Part shown: piece by piece, positions 12,701 through 23,713 of the stretch | Layout of the letters: every line of letters begins with the position of its first letter | Numbering within the stretch: position 1 is the stretch's first letter | Source of the DNA: Anaspis maculata | Taxonomy: Eukaryota > Arthropoda > Insecta > Coleoptera > Scraptiidae | Length of the DNA stretch: 64,000 nt | Reading direction: 5' to 3' | Assembly (NCBI GenBank): GCA_949128115.1 | Contig: OX421961.1 | Coordinates: 123,817,050-123,881,049 of the forward strand | Made by a program: the position numbers and the translations under genes | Notes under the pieces: generated by a model | Database searches by the model: none | The model's input: only the letters and a program-made list of their open reading frames with translations | Told to the model about the DNA's origin: nothing

Positions 12701-13419
12701 ACACGGTGCTATAAGATAAGAGGTTTTCTTCTTCAACCATTAATTTGCTGCTATTGCCGGAGGGCGATTCAGATTGCTACCTGCGTTTAGGCAGGTATGT
12801 GGTTGCACACATCATTTTGCGGTTCGCGGTTCCAAAGAATAAAGAGTGAGTTAGCCTTTGGGAGATTATTAAAAAGCCGTAAACAAAGTCGCTTCGTGCC
12901 AAACGCCAAACTGTCGAAGAACGGTGCCAAGTGCGAGGTTTCTTTCTCATTCACACCGATAGAGCGGCAGCGTTTACCAATATCACTGCCATCCAACACC
13001 AGTGATACCACAACGGCGTAATTATCGGCAGATACTGCTGGAGAACATGAATGAATCAAAGTGACAGTGTAATTTGCTACCTGAAGGTGTTCGTCGAGAA
13101 CTCGAGTGAATAAGAATACTGTACTCAATCGTTTCCTGATTACCAAAGAAACACTATGGAGTTAACATAACTAATTATTTTGAGTTCCATTTTGAGTGAC
13201 ATTTTTCAAAATTGTTGGAAGTATTTCTTTCTCCATCTGGCACTTTGTCATGTCAAAGTTTTAAACTTTGCCATTCAATAATTTAGAATCTATGCAATGG
13301 ATTTGAGCCAGATTCGCAGGAAGCGCAATACAATAAAATAATCAAATCGAGTCTGCAGTTGGAGCTTTTTCTCTTTTCACGTTACCCAGTCTGGCCCTAT
13401 GAATTTTCAAAAATTTTCC
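6782..13419. other. Long stretch with no recognisable gene
   Basis: No reading frame with a known motif, no tRNA-like sequence and no element with paired termini is supported. Small hairpins occur (for example near 7320-7360). A short ATT microsatellite lies at about 11289. Host introns or very old repeats could be present but cannot be shown from the sequence alone. Confidence 0.4.
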
Positions 13420-13815
13420 TGGCCGCTAGTACCCGAGACGGTCGCTCAACAGGGGCTTGACCAGGATCACTCGCAGGACTCTACTCGGACGTTCTTTCCT
13501 GCTAGGGGATCGACTTTTTCGAGAAAATTCAACTTATATCAAAAGTAGACTGCACTGGGCGTCGTGTAGGGCCATTTTCAAATGCGACACGATCTCGGTT
13601 TCTCGGCGGTGATGTTTTTAAAATTAAACATGCCCATTCCGTGAGTTCAAGAAAAGCAAACTTCGACCTGACGCAAGCTCCACGAAACCGCAGACTCTAA
13701 AATCACAGTTGGAGAAGAGATTGAATTAATTTTTGAGGCTCAAATTTTTGGAATCGGAACTACAGATTTCGAGTTATCTTCCCTGGAAAAACTGCAAATT
13801 TCCAACTTTTTAACC
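13420..13815. repeat. Dispersed repeat, inverse copy of 35236-35640
   Basis: About 400 bp match the complement of 35236-35640 with many substitutions and small indels. Shared blocks include TTCTTTCCTGCT, CGGCGGTGAT and AAACTGCAAATTTCCAACTTTTT. It has no coding content. This is probably a middle-repetitive element fragment of unknown class. Confidence 0.65.
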
Positions 13816-14925
13816 CGTGAACAGTTACCCACCAATTTTTCTTTAATAAAAGGTTACTCGTTCTTGGACATTTTTCGACAGTTTCGCTCAAAACTCTCTG
13901 AATTTTCCGAGAGTTTTCCACTTGAAAATGAACAACCGGCCTGGCTTATCGAGACCGGAGTCAAAAAATGAAGTTTAAAATGAACTCCTAATTGAACGCG
14001 ATTTTTACATGAGATTATTTCGGAAAGGCTTCGACGTTTTTCCAAAAAATTCATTTTTTTTTGTTCAGTTATTATGGAAGATGCGTCGAATTTATTTCAA
14101 TCTTGCTCGCAAATTCCAACTTCTCACCCGTAGAGACGTTCCGTATAAAAATTTCCATCCATTCCGGACTACCGACGGGAAAGTTTTGGGGTCACGAAAC
14201 AACCTTTTTTTTTTCAAGCTAGAGACTTGAACTTTGCCATTGTTGAGTGCCGTATAATGTTTATGTAACAATTTATTTCTGTACTTTATTTACTTATTTA
14301 TATCTATTTATTACCAATTTTATGTTAATCGTATTTTGTACTTTACTTGGGTTATAATCATGTTTTACGTTATATTGCAATATATTTCATTATTATGATT
14401 ATTGATTTACATTGGTAACAATATGCTCAGGCATTTATACCATTAATTACAAAAAAATACAGTCCAACATGAAAACTGGCATCGTCGCTTGACCTGTTTG
14501 TGTTTTTCTACAGACTAGAAATCCGATCGTTTCGTTTTATGAAGCAACTTTTAAGGATTAGGACTGACGAGCGTAATGTGCCGAGTGTCATGTGTACAAC
14601 ATTCTACAATAATTAATAAACTCCACCATTCACCTCTTTCGGTTTCGTCTATGCCTCAACAACAATAAAGAGCAAACCCCTGTTCACGAATAGGGCCAAG
14701 GGTGGCCTTGCCCTATTCCTGACAATACGATGGCTGGATAGGGATACGAGTAGGTATAATGGAAAAGAAGAAACAATCTACTGCAGTTGCCACCCCAATG
14801 AACATGAAGCAGGTACAGGACAGGAAAAGTAAGTGTCAAAGTGAAGCATAATATAGTAATAACAAATTTTAAATCCCATAACATCAACTTCCGATCGTGC
14901 ACCTAGATAGGGGAAAAAATTCAAT
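13816..14925. other. Unassigned AT-rich sequence
   Basis: Nothing with a family motif is seen. Short frames on both strands are compatible with chance in AT-rich DNA. Confidence 0.35.
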
Positions 14926-15240
14926 TTCACAATAACCATAGCCAACGTAACTACACGCATCAATGAGGACGAAGAAGAAATGGAAGAAGAATTTTACAAA
15001 CAGTTGGAGGCAGAGTATACTCAAAAACGGGAGAAACTCCATCAAGATGATGATTGGGGATTTGAATGCACAAATATAAAAAAGAGCTCATTCCGGAGCA
15101 ACGATAGGAAGATTCAGTCTGTACTCAAACAATTATACAATTTATATTGCCTGAGTACTGTACTGTACTCAGGCAATATAAATTATAAGGGCAGCATTGC
15201 TTCGTTCTTCTCGAGTACTAACTACTACCTACTACGGTAA
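14926..15240 (+). CDS. Possible acidic coiled-coil exon fragment, unassigned
   Basis: I do not recognise this. An open frame of about 100 codons runs through here, with the first ATG at 14980. Its middle is strongly charged: INEDEEEMEEEFYKQLEAEY, then TQKREKLHQDDDWGFECTN. That composition resembles a coiled-coil coding exon more than random AT-rich DNA. The last third becomes ordinary, contains a short palindrome (15140-15185, GCCTGAGTACTGTACTGTAC), and the module from 15188 on is repetitive. No convincing acceptor or donor pair was found. It may be chance or an old captured exon. Confidence 0.22.
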   Translation, partial: FTITIANVTTRINEDEEEMEEEFYKQLEAEYTQKREKLHQDDDWGFECTNIKKSSFRSNDRKIQSVLKQLYNLYCLSTVLYSGNINYKGSIASFFSSTNYYLLR

Positions 15241-15330
15241 AGTAAGCTGAGCAAATAGTGATCTTTCTCATAAATCAAGTGAGCCCCATTTTTGCTGACC
15301 AGTGTAGCTACGTCACGTTGTAGCCTACAG
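15188..15330. repeat. Module flanking the GCT array, left copy
   Basis: The stretch beginning GGGCAGCATTGCTT and containing CTACTACCTACTACGGTA is repeated in the same orientation at about 28336-28470, just beyond the right end of the TTGCTGAAA array. It marks the boundary of a larger duplicated unit. Confidence 0.7.
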
Positions 15331-15404
15331 GGTGTATTTCCACATGCTACATATGGTTGTAAATTGCAAATTTTTTAAATTTTTTATTAAAACTGGCCAA
15401 ATTT

Positions 15405-17943
15405 TTGCTAACACTTGCTAAATTTCTGTTGAAAATTCTGGATTTCTGTTGAGAATTGGTAGATTGTTGCTAAAACATGTTGAATCTTCCAAAATTGTTA
15501 AATTGTAGCCAATGATTGCTGATACTTTGATAAAACTTGCTAAATTGTAGTTGAATATCGCTAAATGTTTCTTCACAATTGCTAAATTTTATGTTATGCT
15601 GAAACTTGCTGAATCATCGCTGAAACGTGATGAATTTTTGCTTACAATCTGATTGCTAAGTTTCTGTTGATCGTTGCTAAAACTCGCAAAAATTTTCATT
15701 GAAAATTGCTCAATTATTGTTGCTTGAAGTCACTTGATTGCTATTATTCAAAATCGCTACATTCCAGTTGAAAACTGCCGCTTTTGGTTGACACGTGAAG
15801 CATTTCAGAAAATCGTTGATTATTGTTGTTAAAAGTTAATCAATTTTATCAAAACTTGCTGAGTTTTTGCTGCAAGATCCCTTATTTTAATTGAAAATTG
15901 CTGGATTTTCCTGAAGAATTACTGAGATTGGCACAAATTTGCCGACTATTGATTGGAAATTGTTGATTGTTGCTGAAAATTGCTCAATTTGCCAAAATTT
16001 GCTCGAGTTTCGCTAAAATTTGCTGAAGTTTTTCTAAAACTTGCTACATGTGCGTTAGAAACTCCTCAATATTTGCTTAAAATTGCTAAATTGATGAAAA
16101 AATTCGCTAAACTGTGATTAACATGGCTGCTTTGTTGCCAAAAGCTGGATTGTGCTGAAACTTGTCCAATGTTTGGTTTGAAATTGCTGAATTTTGCTGG
16201 AAATTGTCGAATCTCACGGAAACTTGTCGAAAATTGCTAAATACATCTGGAAATCTGTTAAAATATGCTGAGGCTTGCTGGATACTGGTTGCAAATGATA
16301 TATTCTGGTTAGAATTACGTTTTCTTGAAAAATCGCTGAATTGTTGATGGAACTTGTTGGATGTTGATTCAAGATTGCTAAATAGTTGCACAAAATTGCT
16401 GATGTTTTGCAACTTGCTGAATCTTTGCTGAAACACGCGCTAAATTCACGTTGCAAATAGCTACTTTGATGCAAGCTTGCTAAGATTTTGCTGAAACTTG
16501 CTACATTTTTCCCGAAATTCTCTACATTTGTGATGAAAATCAACAAATTTTTGTTTGTTGCTCTTGTTGCACTGCTCAAGTATGCTGGAATTTGTTAATT
16601 ATTTGCTGCGACTTGTTGATCTAAAACTTCCTACATTTTTCCTGAAAAATTGCTGAATTTTTCCTGAAATTAGCTGAGATGTGCTCACATTCGCTAAATT
16701 CTCATCAAAAATTTGGAATTGTTGCTGAAAATTGCTGTTTTGCTGGAATATTGCTGAAACTTTCTACATTTTAGTTAGAAATTGCTAAATATTTACTTAA
16801 AATTGCAAAATTGATGAGAAAGCTTGCTCAGTTTTGATCAACATTGCTACTTTGTTGTCGATAGCTAGATTGTGGTGATACCGGCCAAGTTTTAGTTTCA
16901 AATTGCCGAGTTATGCTAAAATTGTTGAAATTCGCTGAAGCTTGCTGAATTTTGGTTTAGTATTACGTTTCTGTAGAAAGTTGCTGACTCAATGTATATT
17001 ATATGTTTGTATGTTGTATATGTCTATGTTTTGCTAAAACTTGCTGAAGCTTTGCTGAAACATACTGAGTTTATATAGAAAATTGTTGAATTAATTTCTG
17101 GATTTCTATTAAGAATTGGTAGATTGTTGCTAAAACTTGTCGAATCTTAGCTGAAGACTACCTTAATTTTTTTTTTGACGTTAGAAAGAATTTTATCTAC
17201 TTGTATACAGTATAACATTAAAAAGTAAATATAAACAATCCTATATTTTAGCTGAAACTCATCAAGGTATCATCCAAAATTGCTAAATTGTAGCCAATAA
17301 TTACTAATACTTTGCTAAAACTTGCTAAATTGTAGTTTAATATCGCTAAATGTTTCTTCACAATTGCTAAATTTTATGTTTTGCTGAAACTTGCTGAATC
17401 ATCGCTGAAACGTGATGAATTTTTGCTTACAATATGATTGCTGAATTTCTATTGATTGTTGCTAAAACTCGCTGAAATTTTCATTAAAAATTGCTCAATT
17501 ATTGTTGCTTGAAGTAACTTGATTGCTATTATTCAAAATCGCTACATTCCAGTTGAAAACTGCCGTTTTTGGTAGACACGTGAAGCATTTCAGAAAATCG
17601 TTGATTATTGTTGTTAAAAATTTATCAATTTTATCAAACCTTGCTGAGTTTTTGCTGCAAGATCCTTCATTTTAGTTGGAAATTGCTGGATTTTTCTGAA
17701 GAATTACTGAGATTTGCACAAATTCGCCGACTTTTGGTTGGAAATTGTTGAATTGTTGCTGAAAACTGCTCAATTTGCCAAAATTTGCTCGAGTTTTGCT
17801 AAAATTTGCTGAAGTTTTTCTGAAACTTGCTACATTTGCGTTGGAAATTTCTCAATATTTGCTTAAAATTGCTAAATTGATGAAAAAGTTCGCTAAACTG
17901 TGATTAACATGGCTGCTTTGTTGCCAAAAGCTGGATTGTGCTG
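15405..17943. repeat. Degenerate TTGCTGAAA tandem array, left part
   Basis: Dense, imperfect repetition of TTGCTGAAA, TTGCTAAAT and close variants at intervals of roughly 10-30 bp. A higher-order repeat is visible: the segment with GCTAAATTGTAG and CGCTGAAACGTGATG occurs near 15538 and again near 17322, about 1.78 kb apart. The array continues at 26997 beyond the BEL element. Minus-strand frames here read as Gln/Phe/Asn/Ser-rich peptides that simply translate the repeat. Confidence 0.85.
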
Positions 17944-18908
17944 TGTCTCGGCCCCGTTCATTGAACACTGCATTCGTGTGCACTGAGGGTATGCAACCCA
18001 AAATATCCCTGTGTCGTCCAAGTCCTCACCCCTCACCCCCTGTTCGGTGTGCCTGGCACTTGGCTGTCAGGCGCAAGCGTAAACGAGCTCCAGCACTTTC
18101 TTCGGCCGTCTTCGGCATTCTTCGGCTTTCTTTCCGCTCGTGCCTTTGCCGCTTCGTTCGAAGCGGCGTTGATCTCCGTACGTCGAGCGGGAAGCCACGC
18201 CGTCTTTTTTTGGTCATCGTTCTCGCGGCCATCTTGTCGTGCCATCGGCGTACATTCGTACTCGACCAGAAGCCCATCCAAGGCCCATCGCGTCCGATAG
18301 TGACTCCTGGAGGAGCTCTGCAGCATCTCCAAGTCCAGAAAGCGGCAGTTTTCACCGCTTTCACCGGGGAGCGGCTTGGATCAGCCAGCCGCACACAAAG
18401 CTCCAGTTTCGGACGGGATCGAGTCGTTCGTCCGCCATTTTGGTGACGAACACGGGCACTCGTGCATTTCACCAGGAAATCCACCACCAGAACGGCCATC
18501 CACCACGACGCCGCCTTCGGACTCCGCCAGGACGACGCCGCCACCGAATAAGATCCCGTAAGTTCCATATTTTCCATTGTTTTTACCATTTACCGTTTAT
18601 TCCCGTTTGCCGGGGTGTATACCTTCAGTGCAGTTCGTCTCGTTTTCAGGACGCCAATCGGCGCCAGCGAATCTGCCCCCGATCAAAACCACTCGGATTT
18701 TTCATTTCATTTAATTCACATTGTTTTTTTTTTATTGTTTTGTAATTCTGTCTGTTTGTGTTTTTTTTCTTTGTTCTGCATTAAAGTTTTTGATTGTTGT
18801 TGTGAATTTTATTTCTGACTGTCGCTTGCTGCTTTCCTAATCCAAGAGTTATTGTTTTAATGCAGCCTTCATCGGAAGGCTGCCGTCTTTATGTGTACCG
18901 CGCTAACA
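17944..18908 (+). repeat. 5' LTR of BEL/Pao element
   Basis: 965 bp, starting TGTCTCGG and ending GCTAACA. It is GC-rich at the 5' half and T-rich at the 3' end. An ATTAAA near 18780 could serve as a polyadenylation signal. A GTAAGT (18558) and TTTTCAG (ending 18649) pair looks like a short intron. Long open frames on both strands lie in the GC-rich half but lack any motif. Confidence 0.95.
18558..18649 (+). other. Candidate 92-bp intron in the 5' LTR
   Basis: GTAAGT at 18558-18563 and a pyrimidine-rich CGTTTTCAG ending at 18649 form consensus-like donor and acceptor sites. The same pair is conserved in the 3' LTR (26637-26728). Use is inferred, not shown. Confidence 0.4.
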
Positions 18909-18915
18909 TATAAAT

Positions 18916-18932
18916 TGGTCCTTCGAGCCGGA
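18916..18932 (+). promoter_or_regulatory. Primer binding site, tRNA-Tyr
   Basis: Seven bases after the LTR, TGGTCCTTCGAGCCGGA is complementary to the 3' end of metazoan tRNA-Tyr (T-arm, acceptor stem ending TCGAAGGA, plus CCA). All 17 bases match the form I know. This is where minus-strand DNA synthesis would start. Confidence 0.85.
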
Positions 18933-19156
18933 TACAGGCTAAGCATGGTACAGTCAGGAATTTAATTCACCTCACTATTGAAACTTTAAAGTCACGGGTC
19001 AAACCCACGTGACACTTGTGCGTTGGTCCAGCGTGTTGATCAATTCGTTTTTCGCCCGTCTCATTCGCACTTTTTCACCTGGGTTGGGTTCGCCATTCAG
19101 GTACGCCAACCTAAGGGTCAGTTGCTTTGTTTTCATTTTTCTTTGTGTCGTACACA

Positions 19157-22100
19157 ATGGACGCAACTTTATCGTCCATCGCGATAGCTATTGCGCGCCT
19201 TGAGCCCCTTCTGGAACAAGGCGTCACAGCTACCACCGAGCCAAGCCTCCAACCGGCATTTTTAGCCACGTTTGACATTGCGGCGGAAATTTACAACGGT
19301 TTCAAGAGCACGGTCAACACTGCCCCTCTCCCCAGTGCCTCCGAGGAGCAGAAGGCTACATTTCTTGAACGTACACTCCGGGCAGACAGCTTGTATGGCA
19401 AACTTGCTGCGGTAAAAGCCTCGTTTTCGAATTCAGAGCCGACTTCCTCGCTCTCTCGCCAAGCCTCGCAAACTTGGTTCGAGACAGGCCGGAGCAATGT
19501 CCGATTGCCAAAAATCGCGTTGCCGTTGTTCGACGGAAAGTTAAAATCATGGCCACCATACTATGATCTGTTCACGGCGTTAATACACAGAAACCAGTCT
19601 CTCTCAGATATTGAACGGTTTCAGTATCTGATCTCGTCTTTATCTGGTGAACCTCTCTCAATGGTTAAACACCTGCCATTGACGGGAGATAATTACATAA
19701 TTGCGTTCGACTCGTTGGTTGAGAGATACCAGAACGACCGCGTGCTAGTCACTTTTTACTGGCAGTCGATGATGAACGCCTCCTCCGTCACATCTGACTC
19801 CGCGCAAGCGCTTCGCCATCTTGTGAACACGTTCAACGAAAATTTAGTGGCGCTCGAGCAGTATCCGCATATTGACCTGTGGGATTTCACCCTGTCGAGC
19901 ATGCTGCTCCAGAAACTCGATGAGTCGACGCGAAAACGTTTCGAGGTGCAGTCAGCTGGCACCCCCTTCCCCAAATACGAAGACGTCAAGTCTTTCGTGC
20001 TCGACCAATGCAAGGCTTTCGAGGCAACTGCCTTAAATTCTAAAACGCAATCGAACTCCCGCTCCACACGGGCAAACACCGTTACCGTGAAGCCCGAGGT
20101 CAGCCGCAAGTCGTGGGCCTCACATACGTTGGTGTCTCAGACTTCATCTGCCCCAGCGACGTCGCATGAGTCAGCATGTTCTCATTGTGGGGCGAGAAGT
20201 CATAGAGTCACCGCGTGCAAGACTTTTCTGTCAATGTCCCCAAATGACAGATATTTGGCGGTCAAACAGAAAAGGCTCTGTCTCAACTGCTTGAGCACCA
20301 ATCACGGCGCTCCAAAATGTCCATCGTCGTATTCGTGTCGGCAGTGCCACGCAAGGCATCACACCTTGCTGCACTTCCCCAAGCCACATAGAACTGCAGG
20401 TCATGAGTCACCCAGTTCTTTATCGAATCCAGTTGAATTACCGCAAATCGTTTCCCCTGGTCTTCCAGAAAATGTCGCGAATTCGGTGACGAATCTCGCC
20501 TCAAGCCTCAAGGCAGCTCATGTTTTGTTGGCCACGGCAATCGTTCACGTTCGTGACCGGTGGGGAGGCTACCAAAGCCTCCGTGCGCTCATAGACCCTG
20601 CCAGTCAGGCATCGTTTATTTTGGACTCCTGCGTGCGCAAATTGGGTCTATCCCCATCAAATCACAATGTGCCCGTTTTTGGCTTGGGTCTCACCCCCGC
20701 CAATTCGACGTGTGGCACAGTCACTTGCCAGGTCAAGGCTGATGATGAGTCTCTCCCAATCCCTGAATTGGAGTTAATTGTCCTGCGCAGGATTTGTGGT
20801 AACCTGCCAGACACCGCTTTGAACCCGGATCAATTCCACTTGAACTTATCGAATCTGGCGGATCCCACATGGTTCAAGCCAGGCCCCATTCAAGTGTTGT
20901 TGGGCGCCGACGTTTATCCGTCAGTCGTGAAAGAGGGAATCGTCTCGTCAGGTCCGTCACAGCCTGTTGCCATAAACACCATTTTTGGCTGGGCTCTTCT
21001 CGGTCCCTTTCAAACCCCGTCAAAACCTCTGCATTCCTTTTTGGTTTGCACTCCAACTGGAATCGACGAGTCTCTGCACAAATTTTGGGAAGTAGAGGAA
21101 ATCTCGTCACCATCGTCCAAAACACGTTTGTCCCCAGATGATGAACGTGCAGAAATTTGTTTCCGGGACTCTGTCTACCGTTGTCCGTCAGGTCGTTTTG
21201 GGGTTTCGCTTCCCTTCAAAAGGGAGTCCCCCACCTTTGAACATTGCAGGTCTATGGCTGACCGCCGTTGGTTAGCTATCGAACGTCGCCTGGTCCGTCA
21301 GGACACACTCCGTGATCTGTACATAGCATTCATGCGCGACTACCTCGACCTAGGTCACATGACCTTGCTGGACGCAGAACCTCCAGATTCTGAGGCGTAT
21401 TACATCCCTCATCATCCGATCGTCAAGATCGAAGACGACAAGCCGAAAATTCGCGTCGTTTTTGATGCTTCGGCGCAAGCGCCGAATCATTTATCTCTCA
21501 ACGGGACGCTTCTCGTCGGTCCTAAGTTACAACAGGACATAGCAGCTTTGCTACTGCAGTTTCGGTGTGAGCCGATCGTTTTTACTTGTGACATCCGTCA
21601 GATGTATCGGCAGATACTTATCTCGCCCGAACATCGCAAGTATCAACTCATTCGCTTTCGTTTCTCCCCTGATCGACCCATTGAAACGTACCAATTGAAC
21701 ACCATTACATATGGTGTTTCTTCGGCACCGTTTCTAGCGGTTCGCACGTTGCTTCACTTGGCAGAACAAAGCGCCTCGAAGTTTCCATTGGCTTCGCAGG
21801 CAATTCGCCGTAATTTGTATGTAGACGATCTACTTTGCGGTGCGAACTCCGTGGAATCAGCACGGGAATTACAAACGCAGCTAATCAACCTGCTCCAATC
21901 GGGTTGCTTTGAATTGCGCAAGTGGGCAAGCAATCACCCTGATGTGCTGCAAGACATACCACTTGATCACGTTCGAACTCAGCCGTCCACTTTCAGTGAC
22001 GTTGCTGACAATACTGTGAAAATTCTTGGCCTCCAGTGGCAAGCGGCAACAGACACCTTTTCATTCACGGTTCATCCAAATGAACTACCGTGCACAAAAC

Positions 22101-23713
22101 GGTCCATCTTGTCGGAGGTGGCTCGGATTTACGATCCGCTCGGCTTTCTGTGCCCTGTTGCATTTTTCGCCAAACATTTAATCCAACGGTTATGGAAACT
22201 TGGCCTTGATTGGGACGACACCCCTCCAGACATCGTATGTCAGCAGTGGTTGCGTTTTCAATCCGAGCTATCGCAACTTTCGCGGTTGCAAATTCCACGG
22301 CATACTTTTCCTTCGCCTGCAGACAGGTGCCAGTTGCACGCCTTTTGCGACGCATCTGAATCTGGGTACGCGAGCGTGTTGTACGTTCGTTACCTTCGAA
22401 ATGGTGTTCCCACCATTCGTCTCCTAACCGCCAAATCAAAGGTGGCTCCAGTCAAATTGCTGACCGTACCCCGTCTCGAATTGTGTGCAGCGGTCCTACT
22501 TTCCAATCTCGTTGCCTTCACCGTTGCAGCGCTCGCAGGAACCGTACAGTTCGATGCCATATTTGCGTGGACCGATTCTACGGTTGTTCTCAGCTGGCTG
22601 CGTTCCTCTTCGCACCGCTGGAAAACATTTGTTGCTCACCGTGTTGAGCATATTCAACAGCGTGTCCCGCCTCAGTGTTGGAGACATGTCTCAACATCGG
22701 ACAATCCCGCCGACCCAGCTTCGCGCGGATTGTTTCCCGAAGACATGCTTTCGTGCTCCCTCTGGTGGTCTGGCCCACCTTTTCTGTCATCAGCGGATGA
22801 CACATGGCCGGATGACAAATTCTCCGTGTCCTCCCCAGACATTGCGTCTGAAGAGCGAAAGCTCGCTTTGGTCGTGCGTGTGCCGCAGCCGCCGCCGATT
22901 GACATCGACGACCTCTTTTTGCGCATATCCTCCTTACGGAAGATTCAGGGCGCTGTCGCCTATTTCTATCGGTTCTGCAAATGCAAGTCCGATGAGAAGT
23001 TCACAGGACCTCTCTCGGATACAGAGCTCCATTTTGCCTTGTTGTACATTGTCAAACATGTACAGCAGAAGGTATTTGCCGTCGAAATCGCGTCGTTACG
23101 CAACGGCAAACCCTGTTCAAGACCCTTTCGAAAACTTTCACCCTTTCTCGATCGTGACGATGTTCTCCGCGTCGGCGGACGTTTGAAGCATTGTCATGAG
23201 TTGCCATTTGCAACCAGACACCCTGCTCTTCTTCCATCTCGTCACGTCTTGACAGGACTCGTCATTCGACAAGTTCATTCCCGACATTGCCACCCGGGAC
23301 TCAACAATACCTGCTATCTCCTGCAGCAAAATTTTTGGATATTGTCCACGCGACGCGCGGTACGGCACTATCTTGCATCGTGTTACCGGTGCTTCCGGAC
23401 TAAGCCGCAAACTTTTTCTCCCACCATGGGCGACCTCCCCTCGGCGCGAATTTCTCAGCTAAAACCTTTTAGCTGCGTCGGGCTCGACTATGGTGGCCCT
23501 TTTCCAATCCTCATGTCACGCGCTCGCGGTGTCAGAACTACGAAGGCGTACATCTGTCTTTTCGTGTGCTTCGCCACCAAGGCATTGCACGTCGAGGTTG
23601 CCTCCGATCTCTCAACAGATGCTTTCCTCGCCGCCTTGCGCAGATTCATTGCCCGGCGCGGTCGTTGCTCTACCATCTATAGCGACAATGGCACAAACAG
23701 AGCTGGGCAGTAA
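19157..23713 (+). CDS. gag-pol: BEL/Pao gag-pol polyprotein, interrupted in integrase
   Basis: Single-frame Gag-Pol for capsid, maturation, reverse transcription and integration. I take the ATG at 19157 (MDATLSS); an upstream TTG is not credible. Visible parts by residue: Gag N-terminal half; three zinc knuckles (CSHC...HX4C at about 341, CLNC, then CRQCHARHHTLLH at about 394-406); protease LIDPASQ (Asp 480, with Pro-Ala in place of the usual Ser/Thr-Gly); RT with YVDD at 888-891; RNase H Asp1065, Glu1108, Asp1140, Asp1186; integrase zinc finger His1374 to Cys1409 region; and integrase Asp1444 and Asp1510. The frame ends at a TAA supplied by the terminal repeat of the inserted hAT element (insertion at 23698). 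The third integrase acid lies in the second piece at 25238-25903. The only disruption seen is the insertion. Confidence 0.95.
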   Translation: MDATLSSIAIAIARLEPLLEQGVTATTEPSLQPAFLATFDIAAEIYNGFKSTVNTAPLPSASEEQKATFLERTLRADSLYGKLAAVKASFSNSEPTSSLSRQASQTWFETGRSNVRLPKIALPLFDGKLKSWPPYYDLFTALIHRNQSLSDIERFQYLISSLSGEPLSMVKHLPLTGDNYIIAFDSLVERYQNDRVLVTFYWQSMMNASSVTSDSAQALRHLVNTFNENLVALEQYPHIDLWDFTLSSMLLQKLDESTRKRFEVQSAGTPFPKYEDVKSFVLDQCKAFEATALNSKTQSNSRSTRANTVTVKPEVSRKSWASHTLVSQTSSAPATSHESACSHCGARSHRVTACKTFLSMSPNDRYLAVKQKRLCLNCLSTNHGAPKCPSSYSCRQCHARHHTLLHFPKPHRTAGHESPSSLSNPVELPQIVSPGLPENVANSVTNLASSLKAAHVLLATAIVHVRDRWGGYQSLRALIDPASQASFILDSCVRKLGLSPSNHNVPVFGLGLTPANSTCGTVTCQVKADDESLPIPELELIVLRRICGNLPDTALNPDQFHLNLSNLADPTWFKPGPIQVLLGADVYPSVVKEGIVSSGPSQPVAINTIFGWALLGPFQTPSKPLHSFLVCTPTGIDESLHKFWEVEEISSPSSKTRLSPDDERAEICFRDSVYRCPSGRFGVSLPFKRESPTFEHCRSMADRRWLAIERRLVRQDTLRDLYIAFMRDYLDLGHMTLLDAEPPDSEAYYIPHHPIVKIEDDKPKIRVVFDASAQAPNHLSLNGTLLVGPKLQQDIAALLLQFRCEPIVFTCDIRQMYRQILISPEHRKYQLIRFRFSPDRPIETYQLNTITYGVSSAPFLAVRTLLHLAEQSASKFPLASQAIRRNLYVDDLLCGANSVESARELQTQLINLLQSGCFELRKWASNHPDVLQDIPLDHVRTQPSTFSDVADNTVKILGLQWQAATDTFSFTVHPNELPCTKRSILSEVARIYDPLGFLCPVAFFAKHLIQRLWKLGLDWDDTPPDIVCQQWLRFQSELSQLSRLQIPRHTFPSPADRCQLHAFCDASESGYASVLYVRYLRNGVPTIRLLTAKSKVAPVKLLTVPRLELCAAVLLSNLVAFTVAALAGTVQFDAIFAWTDSTVVLSWLRSSSHRWKTFVAHRVEHIQQRVPPQCWRHVSTSDNPADPASRGLFPEDMLSCSLWWSGPPFLSSADDTWPDDKFSVSSPDIASEERKLALVVRVPQPPPIDIDDLFLRISSLRKIQGAVAYFYRFCKCKSDEKFTGPLSDTELHFALLYIVKHVQQKVFAVEIASLRNGKPCSRPFRKLSPFLDRDDVLRVGGRLKHCHELPFATRHPALLPSRHVLTGLVIRQVHSRHCHPGLNNTCYLLQQNFWILSTRRAVRHYLASCYRCFRTKPQTFSPTMGDLPSARISQLKPFSCVGLDYGGPFPILMSRARGVRTTKAYICLFVCFATKALHVEVASDLSTDAFLAALRRFIARRGRCSTIYSDNGTNRAGQ

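Noticed and set aside
6782..13419. tRNA or other structural RNA genes
   Set aside because: I looked for T-arm GGTTCGAATCC-like and A/B box patterns and found none that pair convincingly.
16107..16579. Minus-strand Gln/Phe/Ser/Asn-rich frames, recurring at 26986-27419
   Set aside because: They are direct translations of the TTGCTGAAA repeat.
17943..18589. Long open frames on both strands in the LTRs (168 and 187 codons), repeated in the 3' LTR
   Set aside because: They lie in GC-rich LTR sequence where stops are scarce, overlap on opposite strands, and contain no domain; duplication simply follows the LTRs.
20283..23676. Many frames overlapping gag-pol on the other strand or other frames
   Set aside because: Shadows of the BEL/Pao coding frame without motifs of their own.
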